Shown: piece by piece, positions 23,301 to 35,205 of the stretch | How positions within the stretch are numbered: the stretch's first letter is position 1 | Layout of the letters: each line of letters starts with the position of its first letter | Assembly (NCBI RefSeq): GCF_040807025.1 | Contig: NC_090954.1 | Location: 1,498,001 to 1,562,000, forward strand | Source of the DNA: Struthio camelus | Taxonomy: Eukaryota > Chordata > Aves > Struthioniformes > Struthionidae | DNA length: 64,000 bases | Reading direction: 5' to 3' | The notes under the pieces: model-generated | What the model was told of the DNA's origin: nothing | The model's input: only the letters and a program-made list of their open reading frames with translations | Database searches by the model: none | Translations under genes and position numbers: made by a program

Positions 23301-25139
23301 TTTGTTGCTCTTCCTTTTTAAAATAAGTTTTGAGCTTCTGTCTGTGACTTCAGAATGAGGTGATTTGTAAGATCCATACTTTCCCATGTTTGTCCTTTTG
23401 TATTGCATTGCTTTTAAGATAATTTTGTCCAAAAATTTAAAAGTGAAAAGGGTCAGATTGAAAGCATTCTCAATCAAGTAGAGCACATATATCAGCAGTG
23501 TATTGCTCTTGGCTAGTTTTTACCCATGTTTCATTAAAATTAACTTCAGAAAAATCGTTTTGCTTTTGTGTGATTCCTAGTATGAAGTAGGGCACAATTT
23601 TACTCAATTATTCTAGGTAATTACTCAGTAATTTGTTGACTAAGCCCTGCTCTGGAGGGACTTAGCAGCAGCCAGCAAGGTTCCCCGGCAGCTGCAGGCA
23701 CTGCTTTTTGGCTGTCCCTGGAGTAGCTGGGTACCTGAGCAGGGTACCTTCTCATCGTATCATGCACATGTGAAAAGTGTTCAGTGCTGGAAGCCAGACT
23801 TCTCAAGGGGAAGAGAGGAAATGTCGTCTTCCCCACCTCTCACCCTTTACGAATGACCCAAAGGCCTGACTTGGCCTTCGAAGGTTTCCAGGATTGTGCT
23901 CAGCTCTGGAACACTTCTCTATCGTGTTGCAGCTCTGAGGTGTCTTGAAACCTTCTGTTCCCGGCTGAATATTCAAAAGCCTCCCTTTTCTGAAAGCTTC
24001 CTGCAGGGAGGAGGCTGCACAAAAGAGAGCAGTTGCTTGGCCAGGGGAGCAGGGAAGAGTTAATCAACCCGGGTGTGTTTACGGACTCATGTCATATTGC
24101 TCTCGAGGGAGTCTCCCCCTTCCAGTCATGCTCAGCTTTTGTGCCTATCATACAAAGTTTGTTCACATGGCACTTAGCTGTTTGGTGCTAAAAATAACTT
24201 CGTTTTTTGTATAGCATTGTTCAACTGGTGTACATCCGGTCAATGCCGTTTCTGCTGAGAACTGTCAGTGGTGAGGGGGATCTCCATAGCTGCTGTACTT
24301 GGTTAGCTTTTCTAATAATTTTAAGCAACTACTTCTGAGTATCTTTGACTATGGTTTTATCACGTAAATGCTTCCCTCCTGTTTCTTGACATATGCATGG
24401 TTACAGTTTAAATTGCGCTCTTGGAGAGCACAAGTATCAAATGTGCTGGAGGTGGCAATGTAATCATGAACCAATGTGTACTCTGCTGCAGCAGGAGAAT
24501 ATTCACCATGAAGATGAGAAACCAGTGCAGTTGTCATGAGATTGTGTGGCAAATGAGCGGTAAGCAGGGTCTTTTTAAGAGAAGAATTGTGTTTGCAAAG
24601 AAACTAGGAATTTGAACCTTAAAGACTATCATTTGAACTATGAGTAGTGCACTGTAATATAATCTTATATACAAAAGTGGTGAACAGAATTGCATTATAC
24701 TTACCTGAAAGGGATAAGACGGCTGCCAGAGTTATGTAGCCTTCAAGGTCTATTTTGCTTGTTGGAGAAAGGGTGCTGCCTGGCTAGCACTGACATGTCA
24801 GACTAACAATTGGTGTAAACTCAAAATTATCTGCTTGTGTGGATAGGTTTAGCATGCCGTGAACAGTGCACTAGGCATACAGATGGAGCGCCTGCTAACG
24901 AGTGTTGAGCTTGAGCACATTATGGCCAGTCCCTGAAACATCTCCATGACTCTGTTCTAGGCTCCTCGCTGTGCAGTGACAGGCTGGTTAGTTTCTACTG
25001 TTTCTTTCTCTGACTCTTTGGTGGTTTGAAATCATCTTGTGAGGATTTATCAGGGTAATAGTGGAGCTGCGGGCTCCGCGTTAGCACTGCCCATGTGTGA
25101 CATAGTCCTCACTCTTCCAAAGCCTGGCTGAGATTAGAT
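20326..25139. other. Gene-free stretch
   Basis: Non-coding DNA. An imperfect palindrome lies at 21226-21251, with arms that include TTTTGAT and ATCAAAA and a four-base loop. T11 lies at 21933-21943. At 23205-23242 an 18-base unit (gagaatctctttggcttg) is repeated with one change. A TAAT-motif-rich block occupies about 22840-23040 and is reported separately. No coding exon is recognised. Confidence 0.6.
22840..23040. promoter_or_regulatory. Candidate conserved non-coding element (TAAT-rich)
   Basis: Roughly 200 bases with many homeodomain-type TAAT/ATTA cores: GCTAATTAATG at 22862-22872, CATTAATACC, GATTAATG, GCTAATGATTCAATT. It has no repeat character and no open frame. This composition is common in developmental enhancers. 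The call rests on motif density only, since conservation cannot be seen from one sequence. Confidence 0.2.
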
Positions 25140-25402
25140 TTTGTTCACCCTAGCTCTTCTCATTGCTTTGTGAGATTACTCAATATTTATAATAAAATAT
25201 TAATGTTTGCAAATTGCTTTAAAGATTAGGATCTGATTTTCATTTAAGACTTTTCACATTATTAGGAAACCTTGAAGGAGTGAAAATGAAGCCCTTTTGG
25301 AAAATGGTGTACAACAGGACAGTATAATTGAGATTCAGGCTGCATACTTTTTATAAAGAGCTAGGCAAATATTAACTACTATTGTTATTATCCATTAAAT
25401 CA
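25140..25402 (+). repeat. MIR/CORE-SINE 3'-end-like fragments
   Basis: Two short pieces resemble the 3' part of a MIR/CORE-SINE. 'ttaatgtttgcaaattgctt' near 25200-25225 matches the 'aatgtttgtaaagcgctttgagat' block, and 'gagctaggcaaatattaact' near 25360-25380, followed by a 'attgttattatcc' segment to about 25393, matches the terminal 'aataaatgttagctattattatt' tail. They may be two copies or one disrupted copy. Divergence is high. Confidence 0.4.
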
Positions 25403-28029
25403 CACACTATTTTTGTGACACTTAATGAATTGCTTTTATGATTACAGCTGAAGTATGGCTATTCACAAGCATCAATTTACCTACCAGGAAAAAAAAAATT
25501 CATCCAGTCTTAATGTAAAAACATACTCTATTCATTCAGAACTGTTGGTATTTATGCAGAATGGCAGGAATTGGAATTTTGCTCAGTTATAATATGAAAT
25601 TGATAATGACACAAATAGTCTGGTTTTTGCTTTTGTATTACATATTAGAATAGCTATCTTTTCATTATTCAGGGCTTAGGTTGATTTTTCTAACAGTGTT
25701 AATGGGAGTAGTCTTACAAACGTTGTAAGCTTGTTACAAAAAAAGTTTAAAAAAGGTTAAGAACGAAAATATTTAGTTACGTTATTGAAATTTTAAAAAC
25801 ATTTATTTCCAATGCAATGGTTTTTACCTATGCAGATCATCTTGGCAATTTATGAAGCCTTAGGAGACATTCTTTAGAAGCTTGATTAAAGTCTCAGCTG
25901 GAATAAAATATTTAACAAAAAGATGTATCTATACTCTTCAATTATTTCTTCATGAATCATCTGCTGTGAACTTACTAGGAGGCATCCTGTTTCATTCGAG
26001 GTCTACTTGTAATTTTTTCCCTCTGACTTAGTATATGTAAATTCATTTTTGGCTTTATAACCCAATCATAAAAAACAAGTAAGAACATTCCTGCCGTTGA
26101 TAGTATTTTGTTTGGAGGAAGAAAGTAAAGGAAACAGTTTATTGGTCATGCTATATGGGGGGACCGGTGCAAAGATTGCAGGCGGGAGACTCCATGTGCA
26201 TCTTTGCTCTGTTGCCCTAAAAGACATTTCCTCCTTTTCCTCCCCTCTGGTTTTCTCTTCTGGTATAAGGGAAGTGCTGACTTTTGAAATGCACGTGCTC
26301 TGTCTACCAGATTTGCATCCATGCTGATAAAAGCAGCAGACAGATGGGGTTTGGGATTATCAGAATTAGTTCGATATGGCCAGGTGCAGAATATCACTTA
26401 GGCTGGAAATAGCTGTCTCCTACCAGGCCGGAGGGGTTATAGGCATACTGATTTTTCTCCAGGCCATGGATTGGTTGGGTATGCACGTGCAGAGACATAA
26501 TGATCAGCTTTTAGCTCAAGGATGTGAAGTCAGGCAATTCCTGGACCCCTCATATCCGTAAGGGAGAAAGTAGTGTATGGCATTTGCATCGTTCCCCTCG
26601 GATGGGCCAGAGCATCTCTTGGCGCCTGTCCCACAGATGCTGGGGCACGGGCGTGAATGGGCACTATTCATCCACTCCTTGGCCACTGTGCTCACGTTGG
26701 AGCTGAAATAGTTTCTCTTTTGTGCGTTTTAATGATGCTGCTGTGAGGACTGACAACAATATTTCTCTTCCAGTGGGATTCGGAATGGAAAAATGTGTGT
26801 AGGACGGGGGGATGGCAGCAAGAGTGTATCACTCTTGACACACCGATTCTCACCTCTGTCACAAGTAATGAAGTAAAGCGATGGCCCTGCTGAAAGTAGG
26901 GAGAATTTTAATGCTGAATAAAACAGTGCTAAAATGTCACCGGGAGCCTGAGCTGAATGGGAAGGGCTTCCCCACGGCTCGGACCTAGCTGAGAGCACTG
27001 CTGCTGGCCCGGCATCGTGCCCCACGGTACGGGGCACAGCTGTCGTGTGCCTGCCCACCCGCCGCCTCCTCTTTGCCAACAGCTGCAATGGCCCTGGTTA
27101 AAGACATTAAAATAACAGAAACTTCCCCCCAAACTTGGTTTCTCCTAGACTTTTAATGAGTCCGTGTCTGTCCCAAGCGCGTGTGTCAAGGGACTGCTTC
27201 CACCTCTGCTTGTTCAGGCTAGGCTGGAGTCTGTCCCAGCAACTGACCTCACGTTTCCTGTGGGCTTCTCGTTTTGGGTGGATGGGAGGAGTTGAGGGAT
27301 AGCTTTGTCCCTTCTTTCTCTCTGATATCCACCTTTTCTGGATTGTCTGTATTTTTCTTGCTTCCCTGTCTTGTTTCTCAAACAGTGATTTCTGCTTGTA
27401 TTTCACTGTGCCATACACCAGAAGAGAACGGGGTCCTCGCACGGAGCTTGCCTATGGAAAGGGGTGGTATAGGATAGCAGCAGCACCTCCACTTCAGAGC
27501 AGAGGTGATACTACCTTTAGAAGGTGTAATGAAAAAGATAGAACATGAGGAAAGTGATCAATATTTGATTTCAAATATTGCCAAAATAATGCCATAAAGT
27601 TTAAGAGCAATACCTTACTATGGAGTTAAAACTGCTAGAGGTGGAGAAAATGTAGTAAGAGTTCAAATGCATGTAATTTATATAATTATTTTTAAAGCAA
27701 TGTATTTGCCCGGTCACAAAACTATTTTAACTGTGGTGACGTAAGGTCTAGCTAATGAAATGACATTGAGAGAAGAAGTACAAATCTGCAGAGTATGCAT
27801 TTTACTGCTGCTGATGTAATTAGGCTGCGGCAATGTAGCAACACGCTTTAACCCTGATAAGGCTGCTGTTTTGTAGATGGCTAGCTAAATGAGTTTGCCG
27901 TGGAATACGTGCACGGTCTGGAAAGGATGACAAAGTCTGTTGATGTAACTGAGTTAATCAGGTCAGTAAGGATGAAAGCTGACTGCAAATAAATGCAGAA
28001 GGTCCTCATAATAGCAAGTGACTTGGTGA
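25403..28029. other. Gene-free stretch
   Basis: Non-coding DNA. It contains a perfect inverted repeat of 10-base arms with a two-base centre at 27559-27580. Small GC-richer patches (26.95-27.07 kb) hold no recognisable exon. The short frames here show no domains. Confidence 0.6.
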
Positions 28030-28690
28030 TGAAAGGGCAGATGAAATTTAGCCTATATAAATGTAAAGCATGTAAAAGGGGGAAAGAAATCCAGTCTGAC
28101 TCGTACAAAACACACTGGGCTCCAAGTTGACTGGTTCCATTGAGGGACAAGATCTCATGGCTACAATATGTAGTTTTACAAAAACGCTCAGATGAGCTCA
28201 CAAAGCATACAGAGAATTAGGGGTAGGAAAATTAGGGAAGGAAGAGAACAGTATTGAAAACATCATTATGCCTTAGGTGCATCTTTAGTGCTCCTATATT
28301 AAATAAGAAACTCTGGAAGTCAAAAAGGTATGGAGGAGGTTATGGATAACAATAAAAAGTACGGAGTGTTTTTTTTAAAGGGATGTCCAAATAGGTTAAG
28401 GCTTTTCAGCCTTGAAGAGAAGTAGGTAACTGATGGAGGATATGAGAGAGGTCTATAAAAATCATGAATGTCATGGGAAGGACTGATAAGAAACAAGTGT
28501 TTGCTGTTGCTCCCAGTTGAAGAAGTAGAGGTTGTCAAGTAAAACGAGCAGCTTTCAGATTCAGGTGAACCAAAGAGTGTTTCTTGGCATGTGCTGTATA
28601 GCTGTAGAACTTCTTACCAGAAGTGCTGTGGATCCTGAAAGTTGGCATGGATTCAAAGGAGATCCGAGTAACTCAGCGTAAGAAAGATCC
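28030..28690 (+). mobile_element. Ancient CR1 remnant (RT C-terminus to 3' part)
   Basis: Degenerate CR1 ORF2 sequence on the plus strand with many stops and frameshifts. Recognisable pieces appear in CR1 order. MKFSLYKCK (28041-28067) corresponds to MKFN..KCKV of family members. ENIIMP is at about 28255. 'ggcttttcagccttgaagag' near 28400 corresponds to [10 protein letters not shown], followed by 'gagagaggtctataaaaatc', equivalent to GDLIEVYKIM. 'gtagaacttcttaccagaag' near 28605, followed by 'tgctgtggatcc', is equivalent to WN.LP..VVE. Divergence is far greater than in the copy at 8.9-10.9 kb, so the insertion is old. Confidence 0.75.
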
Positions 28691-30489
28691 AAGGGCTGTT
28701 AGACAGGGGTACCCCTTCTGCCTCAAAGTCCCTGATTCTCCATTTGCCTGCAGCCGTGAGGTGTCCTGGGGACATGCTGCTGCCCATGCACTTGCCCAAG
28801 CCCTGCCACCCTTCTCTGGGCCTCAGCTAAAGACCCAGGTGCTGTTAGAGGCAGCATATCCTTCCCTCAACCCAGAGTGGTGCTTTTTGTGTTCACGACC
28901 CTAGAAAGTCTCAAGGCAAATCTTTTAGACGAGCAACAGCTAGAGGGGTCTTAAGAGTAACAGATGAGTCTTCTCGAGCCTTTTTTTCCTACTCTACCCC
29001 CATCTCAAAGTAGAGCCTGAATGTATATCATGTGTCCCAGGTGGAGATAAAAGTGACTGCATCAGCACAGTTAGTAATTCCAATATCATTCTTCTGTATG
29101 TGATAAAATGTCAGTGTCTCTTCTGGGTATAACATTTAGGGCTTCTTTTAACTCGGCTTGGGGGCATAACACGATTTGAAACAATAGTTGCAGACTGCTG
29201 GAGGAAAGCAGATGTGACATGCATTCCTGCAAGAAAAGAGCAGTGACTCAGCTCCTGCACTTTGGCCAGGTCCTGCTGCCACCAAAGTCAACGTTTGCCT
29301 TTCCGTGGCCTTCCTCTGGCGTTGACTGTAGCCTCAAGTCTGCATACCTATGGCTTTTATCCATGAGGGATGGAGTTAAACATGCTTTTAAAATCAAAAC
29401 ATGCTGAATACTTTGTTGTGTTAGGGCCTAAAACCTTCTAATTTCTGAGTAGGTGTTTAATTTATTTTCCTCTTTCTTTAGCTTTGAGAGGCATGAATCA
29501 TTCAGATCCATTTACCAAAAGGGCTTGCTCCTGGGTTTTGTTTCTGTGCATATTTGCAGCAGTTACCTAAAGCGAGTAGGATGTTGTTACTGCTGTGTGA
29601 AGGGGCAAGATGCTGGTAAAGGAAACTGAGAAAACTGATTAATTTCTGGTTTATACATGAAAAAAAGAAGTCCCACATATTGATGAGATAGTGTGTGCAC
29701 CAGTAGAATAAGAACAAGAGGTTCAAGAACATGAAGTTTGAGATCGAATGATATGTTGTAAAGGGGCGTAGCAGTAGTGATGGTTGCCAAAATGCAGTTG
29801 CATTTCCTTTCCTCATAATTTTTTGACTGTGCAGAAATCTTAAACATAATTAAAGGATGTGTCAAATACAGCAGAAGCCTAATCTTTGAGTACTGCCCCC
29901 AGGAGCCCCTCTTTATTTCTCTTCCTCTTCTCAGTGTCTTCTGTGGTGCTTCACAAGGGATGGCTATGCCCACTTGTGCGGAGTTGGTACTTGGGGCCCC
30001 CACGGTGCCTCCAGTGGGGTGAGCGGCACGGTGCCGTGCCGAGGGTCAGGGGTTCCTGCTGCCCACCTTCTGCGGGGCTGGGTCCAGCACCCAGCCTAGC
30101 CTTCCTGGGACTTATTGCTAGAAACATTAATGCTTTGTATTTGTTTTCCTTTCTCCATGTTTATAAAGCTGCTTTGTTTTAAATCAAAGGTAAGTATTAC
30201 CGATACAGTCCTACTCTGATGCAAAGGTTAGTGATGGAGATATTTCCTTCTGACGTGTTTCCTGCTTAGAGACAGAGGTGTGCTTTAAACTACATCCTTC
30301 TTCATGGTTTCCAAAAGACCGTCATATAATGAGATGCCTAAATGACTTTTCATCATGCCTTACTGATTTTTATAGGCTAAATAGATATGTGAACAGTACT
30401 GAGAAAAAGGAGAGGGAAAAAATATTCACATTTCTGATATATTGCCAAAACTAGAGGTTGATAATTTAATCTGCTGCCTAATAGCTTCA
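28691..30489. other. Gene-free stretch
   Basis: Non-coding DNA between two old CR1 remnants. A GC-richer patch at about 29990-30110 holds no convincing exon. No domain-bearing frame. Confidence 0.6.
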
Positions 30490-30630
30490 CAGCGTACAAA
30501 AAGAAACACTCTTTTCTCACACAAAAACTGTGGAACTCGCTCCCACGGGATGCTGGGGAGGCCAAAGAAATGAATAGGTTCATCGTAGCTATTAAATAAG
30601 ATGGTTGGGATTCAAACCAAGGTAAAATAT
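30490..30630 (+). mobile_element. Ancient CR1 remnant, 3' end
   Basis: The block includes 'aactgtggaactcgctccca' and, directly after, 'cgggatgctggggaggccaa' at about 30525-30565, then 'tattaaataagatggttggg'. These match the CR1 (L3-like, sauropsid) 3' segments 'ctgtggaactcattgccacaggatgt..tggaggc' and 'attagccaagatggtcagg'. It lies in the same orientation as the remnant 1.8 kb upstream and could be part of the same or an equally old insertion. Confidence 0.7.
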
Positions 30631-33600
30631 CTCATTTCTCAAATTTAGTATTGTAGTATCTCCAGTGGGGAGATTTGAAACTCAAATATCAGTGGCAAGT
30701 GACAAAAAAAATTACAGAGTATAGACAGGTGCCAAAATATACTTTTTACAAGGTATTTTGAATTAATATATATTGATAAGAAACGCCAGGGTTCACAGCA
30801 AATACATTCCGACTATTGTGTCTAGCCCCTTTCAGCGCTCAGAAACGAGGAATGTGTATGCTGCAGAGAATTTCTGAAAGGTGAGATGTGACTAAAAATC
30901 ATGCTATAAAAATTAATGAAACCTGTAAACTAAATAGATTAGCTTGGCATTCTGAACGAAAACTGTGCTCTGTGTGTATTAGTGAACCCCTGTACAGTGT
31001 TATCCGTATGCAGTGAATGAGTCTGACCTTACTGTAAGTTCAGACGCATCCTTTACTGCCTAGATGCTATGGTTTTCCCCATAGTACATTCTGACGTGAT
31101 TTGTGCCCAGAAGCAATTGTTTCTGTAATTTATGCAGAAATAATAATACTTCTGTCCTTGGAACCTATAGAGGTCACACTAAGACCCTTTTGAGTAAAGC
31201 AATAAATATTTCTTTAAAATGGAGCTTTTAGATAAAATACTGGATCCCTTTATGTGCTGCTTCTGGAACTATTTTGTCATCTTATGCGTAAGTGACCACC
31301 ATAATACTGCCATCTGTGCAAGTCTCCCGGTTAGAATGGATAAAATTATTTGCTGTGCATAATATGTAGTTCGTTCTTTGATCGTTATCGCTCAGTTAGT
31401 GTCTGGTAGTTGCAAGCATTCATGAAGCAGCCTGTGAACACGCACCATCCTGTAGCCGGCTAGGACTGCTCTTCGCAGGCGGTGGTGTTTGTGCTTTATG
31501 GCTGGTCACCTAAGCAACAGGTTTCACGGACAGCATTAATGTGGAAACAGCTCTTCTTACACAAAATGGAACAGAGTCTGAACTGGTCTGGAAACAACAG
31601 CATTAAAAAGTGCAGTTTGTTTTGCAAAGAAAAGATACTGGGGCTGCACATAATTAAAGCTCTGCATGTTGTGCCTGGAATTGAGCTCAGTCACCGAGTC
31701 CTTTGGTGCAATCGGTGAGAGTTTTGGGTAAGTAAAGATATTCTAGACGCAGGCTCTCCTCTCTGTCTTAAAACAGCATTTAAAATATGTTGCTGATTTT
31801 GTGCATTCAGTACTGCCTGTCTGCCCTTAAATGGATCTCTTTACAATTTCTGGTCACGCAAAGAGCTGCATCATTTACAAGCAGGATTCACAAGAATGCA
31901 GTTCTTCTGCTAAGGAGCAGCTGGAGGACACTCTTAAGTAAAACAGGAATCCTCCTCGCAAGCTGCTTCATGTTATCATGAAGGTTTATAGATTGGGATA
32001 AATCTTCTCTGACCTACGTGACCCTTTTGGCAAGCAATGACAGGTTCCTGCTGAGCCTTTAGGGTATAGCCTGGACCCAGGTTCTTTAAATATTTCTGAA
32101 ACTTCTGAAGCATCCCTCCCTGCTTGTGAACGTGACCAGGTACAACGGGGATTAAATCACTTTTTCTCTTGTTCTCTGCAGAGTGCATACGGTGATATGG
32201 CATAAGGAGGTCTTCTCTGCACGATGAAAATGCTCCTAAGCTCACTTCATAATAAATCACTCAAATCCAGCTAACTCTGGAAAATCTTTGCGGCTATGAT
32301 ATCATATTGCATAAATCCAAGGCTATGAATACAGAAGTGTTATTCCCCCTCCTTCCTCCTCCCCTTAGGAAGGGAGGAGTTGTGGAGAACGGTTACGTAG
32401 TGCTGCAGCTTCCTGGCTTTCAGGTGCAGTTAACATGGAAATGGTATTTTCAGCGGCTCTGTGGAGCAACCTGGGCGAGAACTGCAAAGCCTGCTGCCAG
32501 CCCGCCGCTGTTGTTAGACAGCTCGTGATTGCCACCGCCGCTACAGGCCAAACCTCGTTCCAAACTAGAGGCAAATAGTGAAGGACTATGCAGAAATAAA
32601 CTCAAAAAAAGGGTTTAGGCAGGCTGCTTTACAGGCCAGCTGTGTACTTCTCGCTCCTCACTGTGTTGCATTTGTACTGTGCTTGTAGGACACTGAAACT
32701 TATTTACTCTACGTTCAGTCCTCTAACACACTTGCAGGACACGTGACGTTTATGTACTTAGAACTACCTCACCTAGTAATGTTTTAGAAGATTTTCTTAA
32801 AATATGTGTTTGTGGGTTTTTTTTCTACTTTAAGAACTGCCTCCCCCACCCCCGCCACCCCGTGGTCTGGTTGACCTGACTACATGTTTATATTATTGAA
32901 TATATTATGGGATACACAAAAGCATATTACAGAAGACTTAATTATGCAGATTGTTGACCCATAGGTATTGCTTAACCTACTCAGAGTTGTGTTTTGGACT
33001 ATCAGAAGTACTCTTAGTAAGTTAAATTCTTGCAGAGGGTTCTGTTACTGTAAGAAAATAAGAACCAAGAAATGATTGCAATGGATTAAAAATGAAGAAT
33101 GGGTTAGGGTTTGATCTACCAGAGGCTGAAGGACAAGACTTAAGGCTGGATCTACAGCCAGGCCTAGATTTAAGTCTGGGGATGGTTGCTGTAGATGAAC
33201 AGGGAGCCAGAGAGATCAGTATGGATAGTCAAAGCCTTGCAAAAAGTAGTGGTAAAAATGAAAGCTTTAGTGAATATGGCTGGTAGGAAATAGCTACGCA
33301 GTCAGGAAGCCTTGGAGACGAAACCAGAGCCGGCTGTGGGATAACGGTAGCTGGACACATGGCCAAAGCCAACACCAGATCAGTGCAGAAAAAGTCTCCA
33401 AGTAGATGTCCTGGTACAGGAGATTCAGAAATGGAAGATAAGCAATGCAGAGGATTAAGATGAAGCCATCCAACAGAGTTAAGTGGAGTGACAAAATGCC
33501 GCTGCCTCAACACTGTGCACGTTTTTTTAGACTGATTGAAAAAATTGGGTTCAATAGGCTATTTCAGACCCCGAAACTCAACAAAGGCTGACAACCTGGT

Positions 33601-35000
33601 AGAAACTTGCAGAGAAATTGGGAGGATGAGAAAAGGAAAGGAAAAGAAAGGAAGGGTGTTAAATAACTCTGAGTGTGTTTTGCACATGCATATGCAAAAA
33701 AAAAGGATGGAGTGTAGCACAGCTGTAAGAGAGCACCCTTAAAGAAAATCAGCTAAGTATCATATGCTTGTAAAACTAATACTTCTTGTGTCATTAGCTG
33801 GAACATGAACTGGGGAGTGAGCTGTTCCAGCATTGTCCATTGCAGGCTTGTTTCCAAAATGAAGAGACCAAACTACTGTTTGCACGGTGGTGGAGGGCCA
33901 GAAGGTTTTTAGCACACTGCAGTTTTTTAAGCCTTCCTTCCTAAAACGTTTATGCTCTCTGGTAAGCTAGTAAATATCCTCATTCTTGATCATTACGAAA
34001 TTACAATCAAGGATGGATTTCAAGTGCTTGGTGCTTGCAAATGTTTTTACACAGCTCTCACTTTAGTATTCCAGGGCTCTTAATAAAGCGTAATAGTTTC
34101 AGTTTTTTAGGAAGCCTCAAGTGGTCCTGCGGCCAACTGTAATTGACAGCCATTTTAGATCCATGAACTCAGTGAATGCTGTGATTACGTTTTTGAAGAA
34201 ACTGTCCAAGCAGGCCGTGGCAGAGCGCTGTTTCCCAATACGTTGTGTTACCCCTGCTCCCCAGTTTTCTGTAATAATCTCGGAGTGCAGAGGCTTCGTT
34301 CTGGGTATGGCTCAGTGACAGACTACACAAGGAGCTGTTTTGACAGCTTTGCAGCTGCTATGGGGCCCGTTATGTGGTCAGGCTGCTGATGGGCTGTCTA
34401 GACAAGCATGCCTTCTAGGATGCCATGTTCTTCTGATTCATATTTGATTATGAGACAGGCTTTTTTATTTGTAATGTAAACACGCCACTGAAAAAAAGAT
34501 CTGCCATGGTATTTCTTGTATAAATGCCCCCTTTTTTAAAGGGGTGATTTGATTCATTCATTTCCATTCCCCATTACAGATGTATTTTCAGCTTTGCTGT
34601 TTGGGCATTGGGTTTCCTGAATAAAGGATGGGATGAAAATGCTGAGCCCCTCAGAAAGTGCTCGTATTTAGCAAGGATCTACAGCTGTACAAATACAAGG
34701 TCTTGCATGGAACAAGTGAACTGAAATCCACCTGGTCTGATTGCTTCCTCCTCGTACGCCTGGCCTCAGGTTTCCCCTAGAAGGCGAGAGCGGCTTCGGG
34801 CTGGCCGTGTGGGCACAGACTGCATATGGTGCTTGGCGCGGCGGTGGGCGATGCCCCGTGTTGCCATACCAAACAACGGGCTGCCAGCATTTTTGTGAGA
34901 TGGAACATAGGGCTTGGTCTGAAAGGACTACATGTTTCAGGGGATAATTCTTCCATCCAGCGTGGAAACACTTTTAATTTCTCCGTAACTGTGGCAACGT
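30631..35000. other. Gene-free stretch
   Basis: Non-coding DNA. The region 33090-33510 is unusually purine-rich and gives a 64-codon frame with acidic Leu/Asp/Gly-rich residues, but with no recognised family. GC-richer patches at 34.74-34.90 kb hold no supported exon. Confidence 0.6.
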
Positions 35001-35205
35001 GTTCTAATGGTTAGAGCAGAGGGCCCTAAACCAAAAGGCAAGGTTTTGTGCATGGACTTTGCCACTGGCTCCCTCCCTTGCTGGCTGCTGTCAGTTCATT
35101 ATCTGCTTTCCTCATCTGTCTCTTACAGGGGGCTCTAGGTGCCTTTGCAGAGCGCTGCGAAGACGCGCACGTTGCTATAGGTTTGTTATAAATGGTGATG
35201 TCAAT
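35001..35205 (+). repeat. MIR/CORE-SINE-like element, near full length
   Basis: The element begins with a tRNA-derived head ('ttctaatggttagagcagag'). It then runs through 'actttgccactggctccctc', 'gtcagttcattatctgcttt' and 'cctcatctgtctcttacagg', which correspond to MIR 'ctctgccactgac', 'aagtcacttaacctct' and 'cctcatctgtaaaatggg'. The 3' end, 'tgcagagcgctgcgaagac' then 'gttgctataggtttgttat', matches the sauropsid CORE-SINE tail 'gtaaagcgctttgag..gcgctatataaatg'. It is an old, diverged copy but it holds the order of all parts. Confidence 0.65.

Noticed and set aside
35003-35030. tRNA-like box A sequence ('taatggttagagcag')
   Set aside because: No complete cloverleaf; the following sequence is the SINE core, so it is the tRNA-derived head of the MIR-like SINE.
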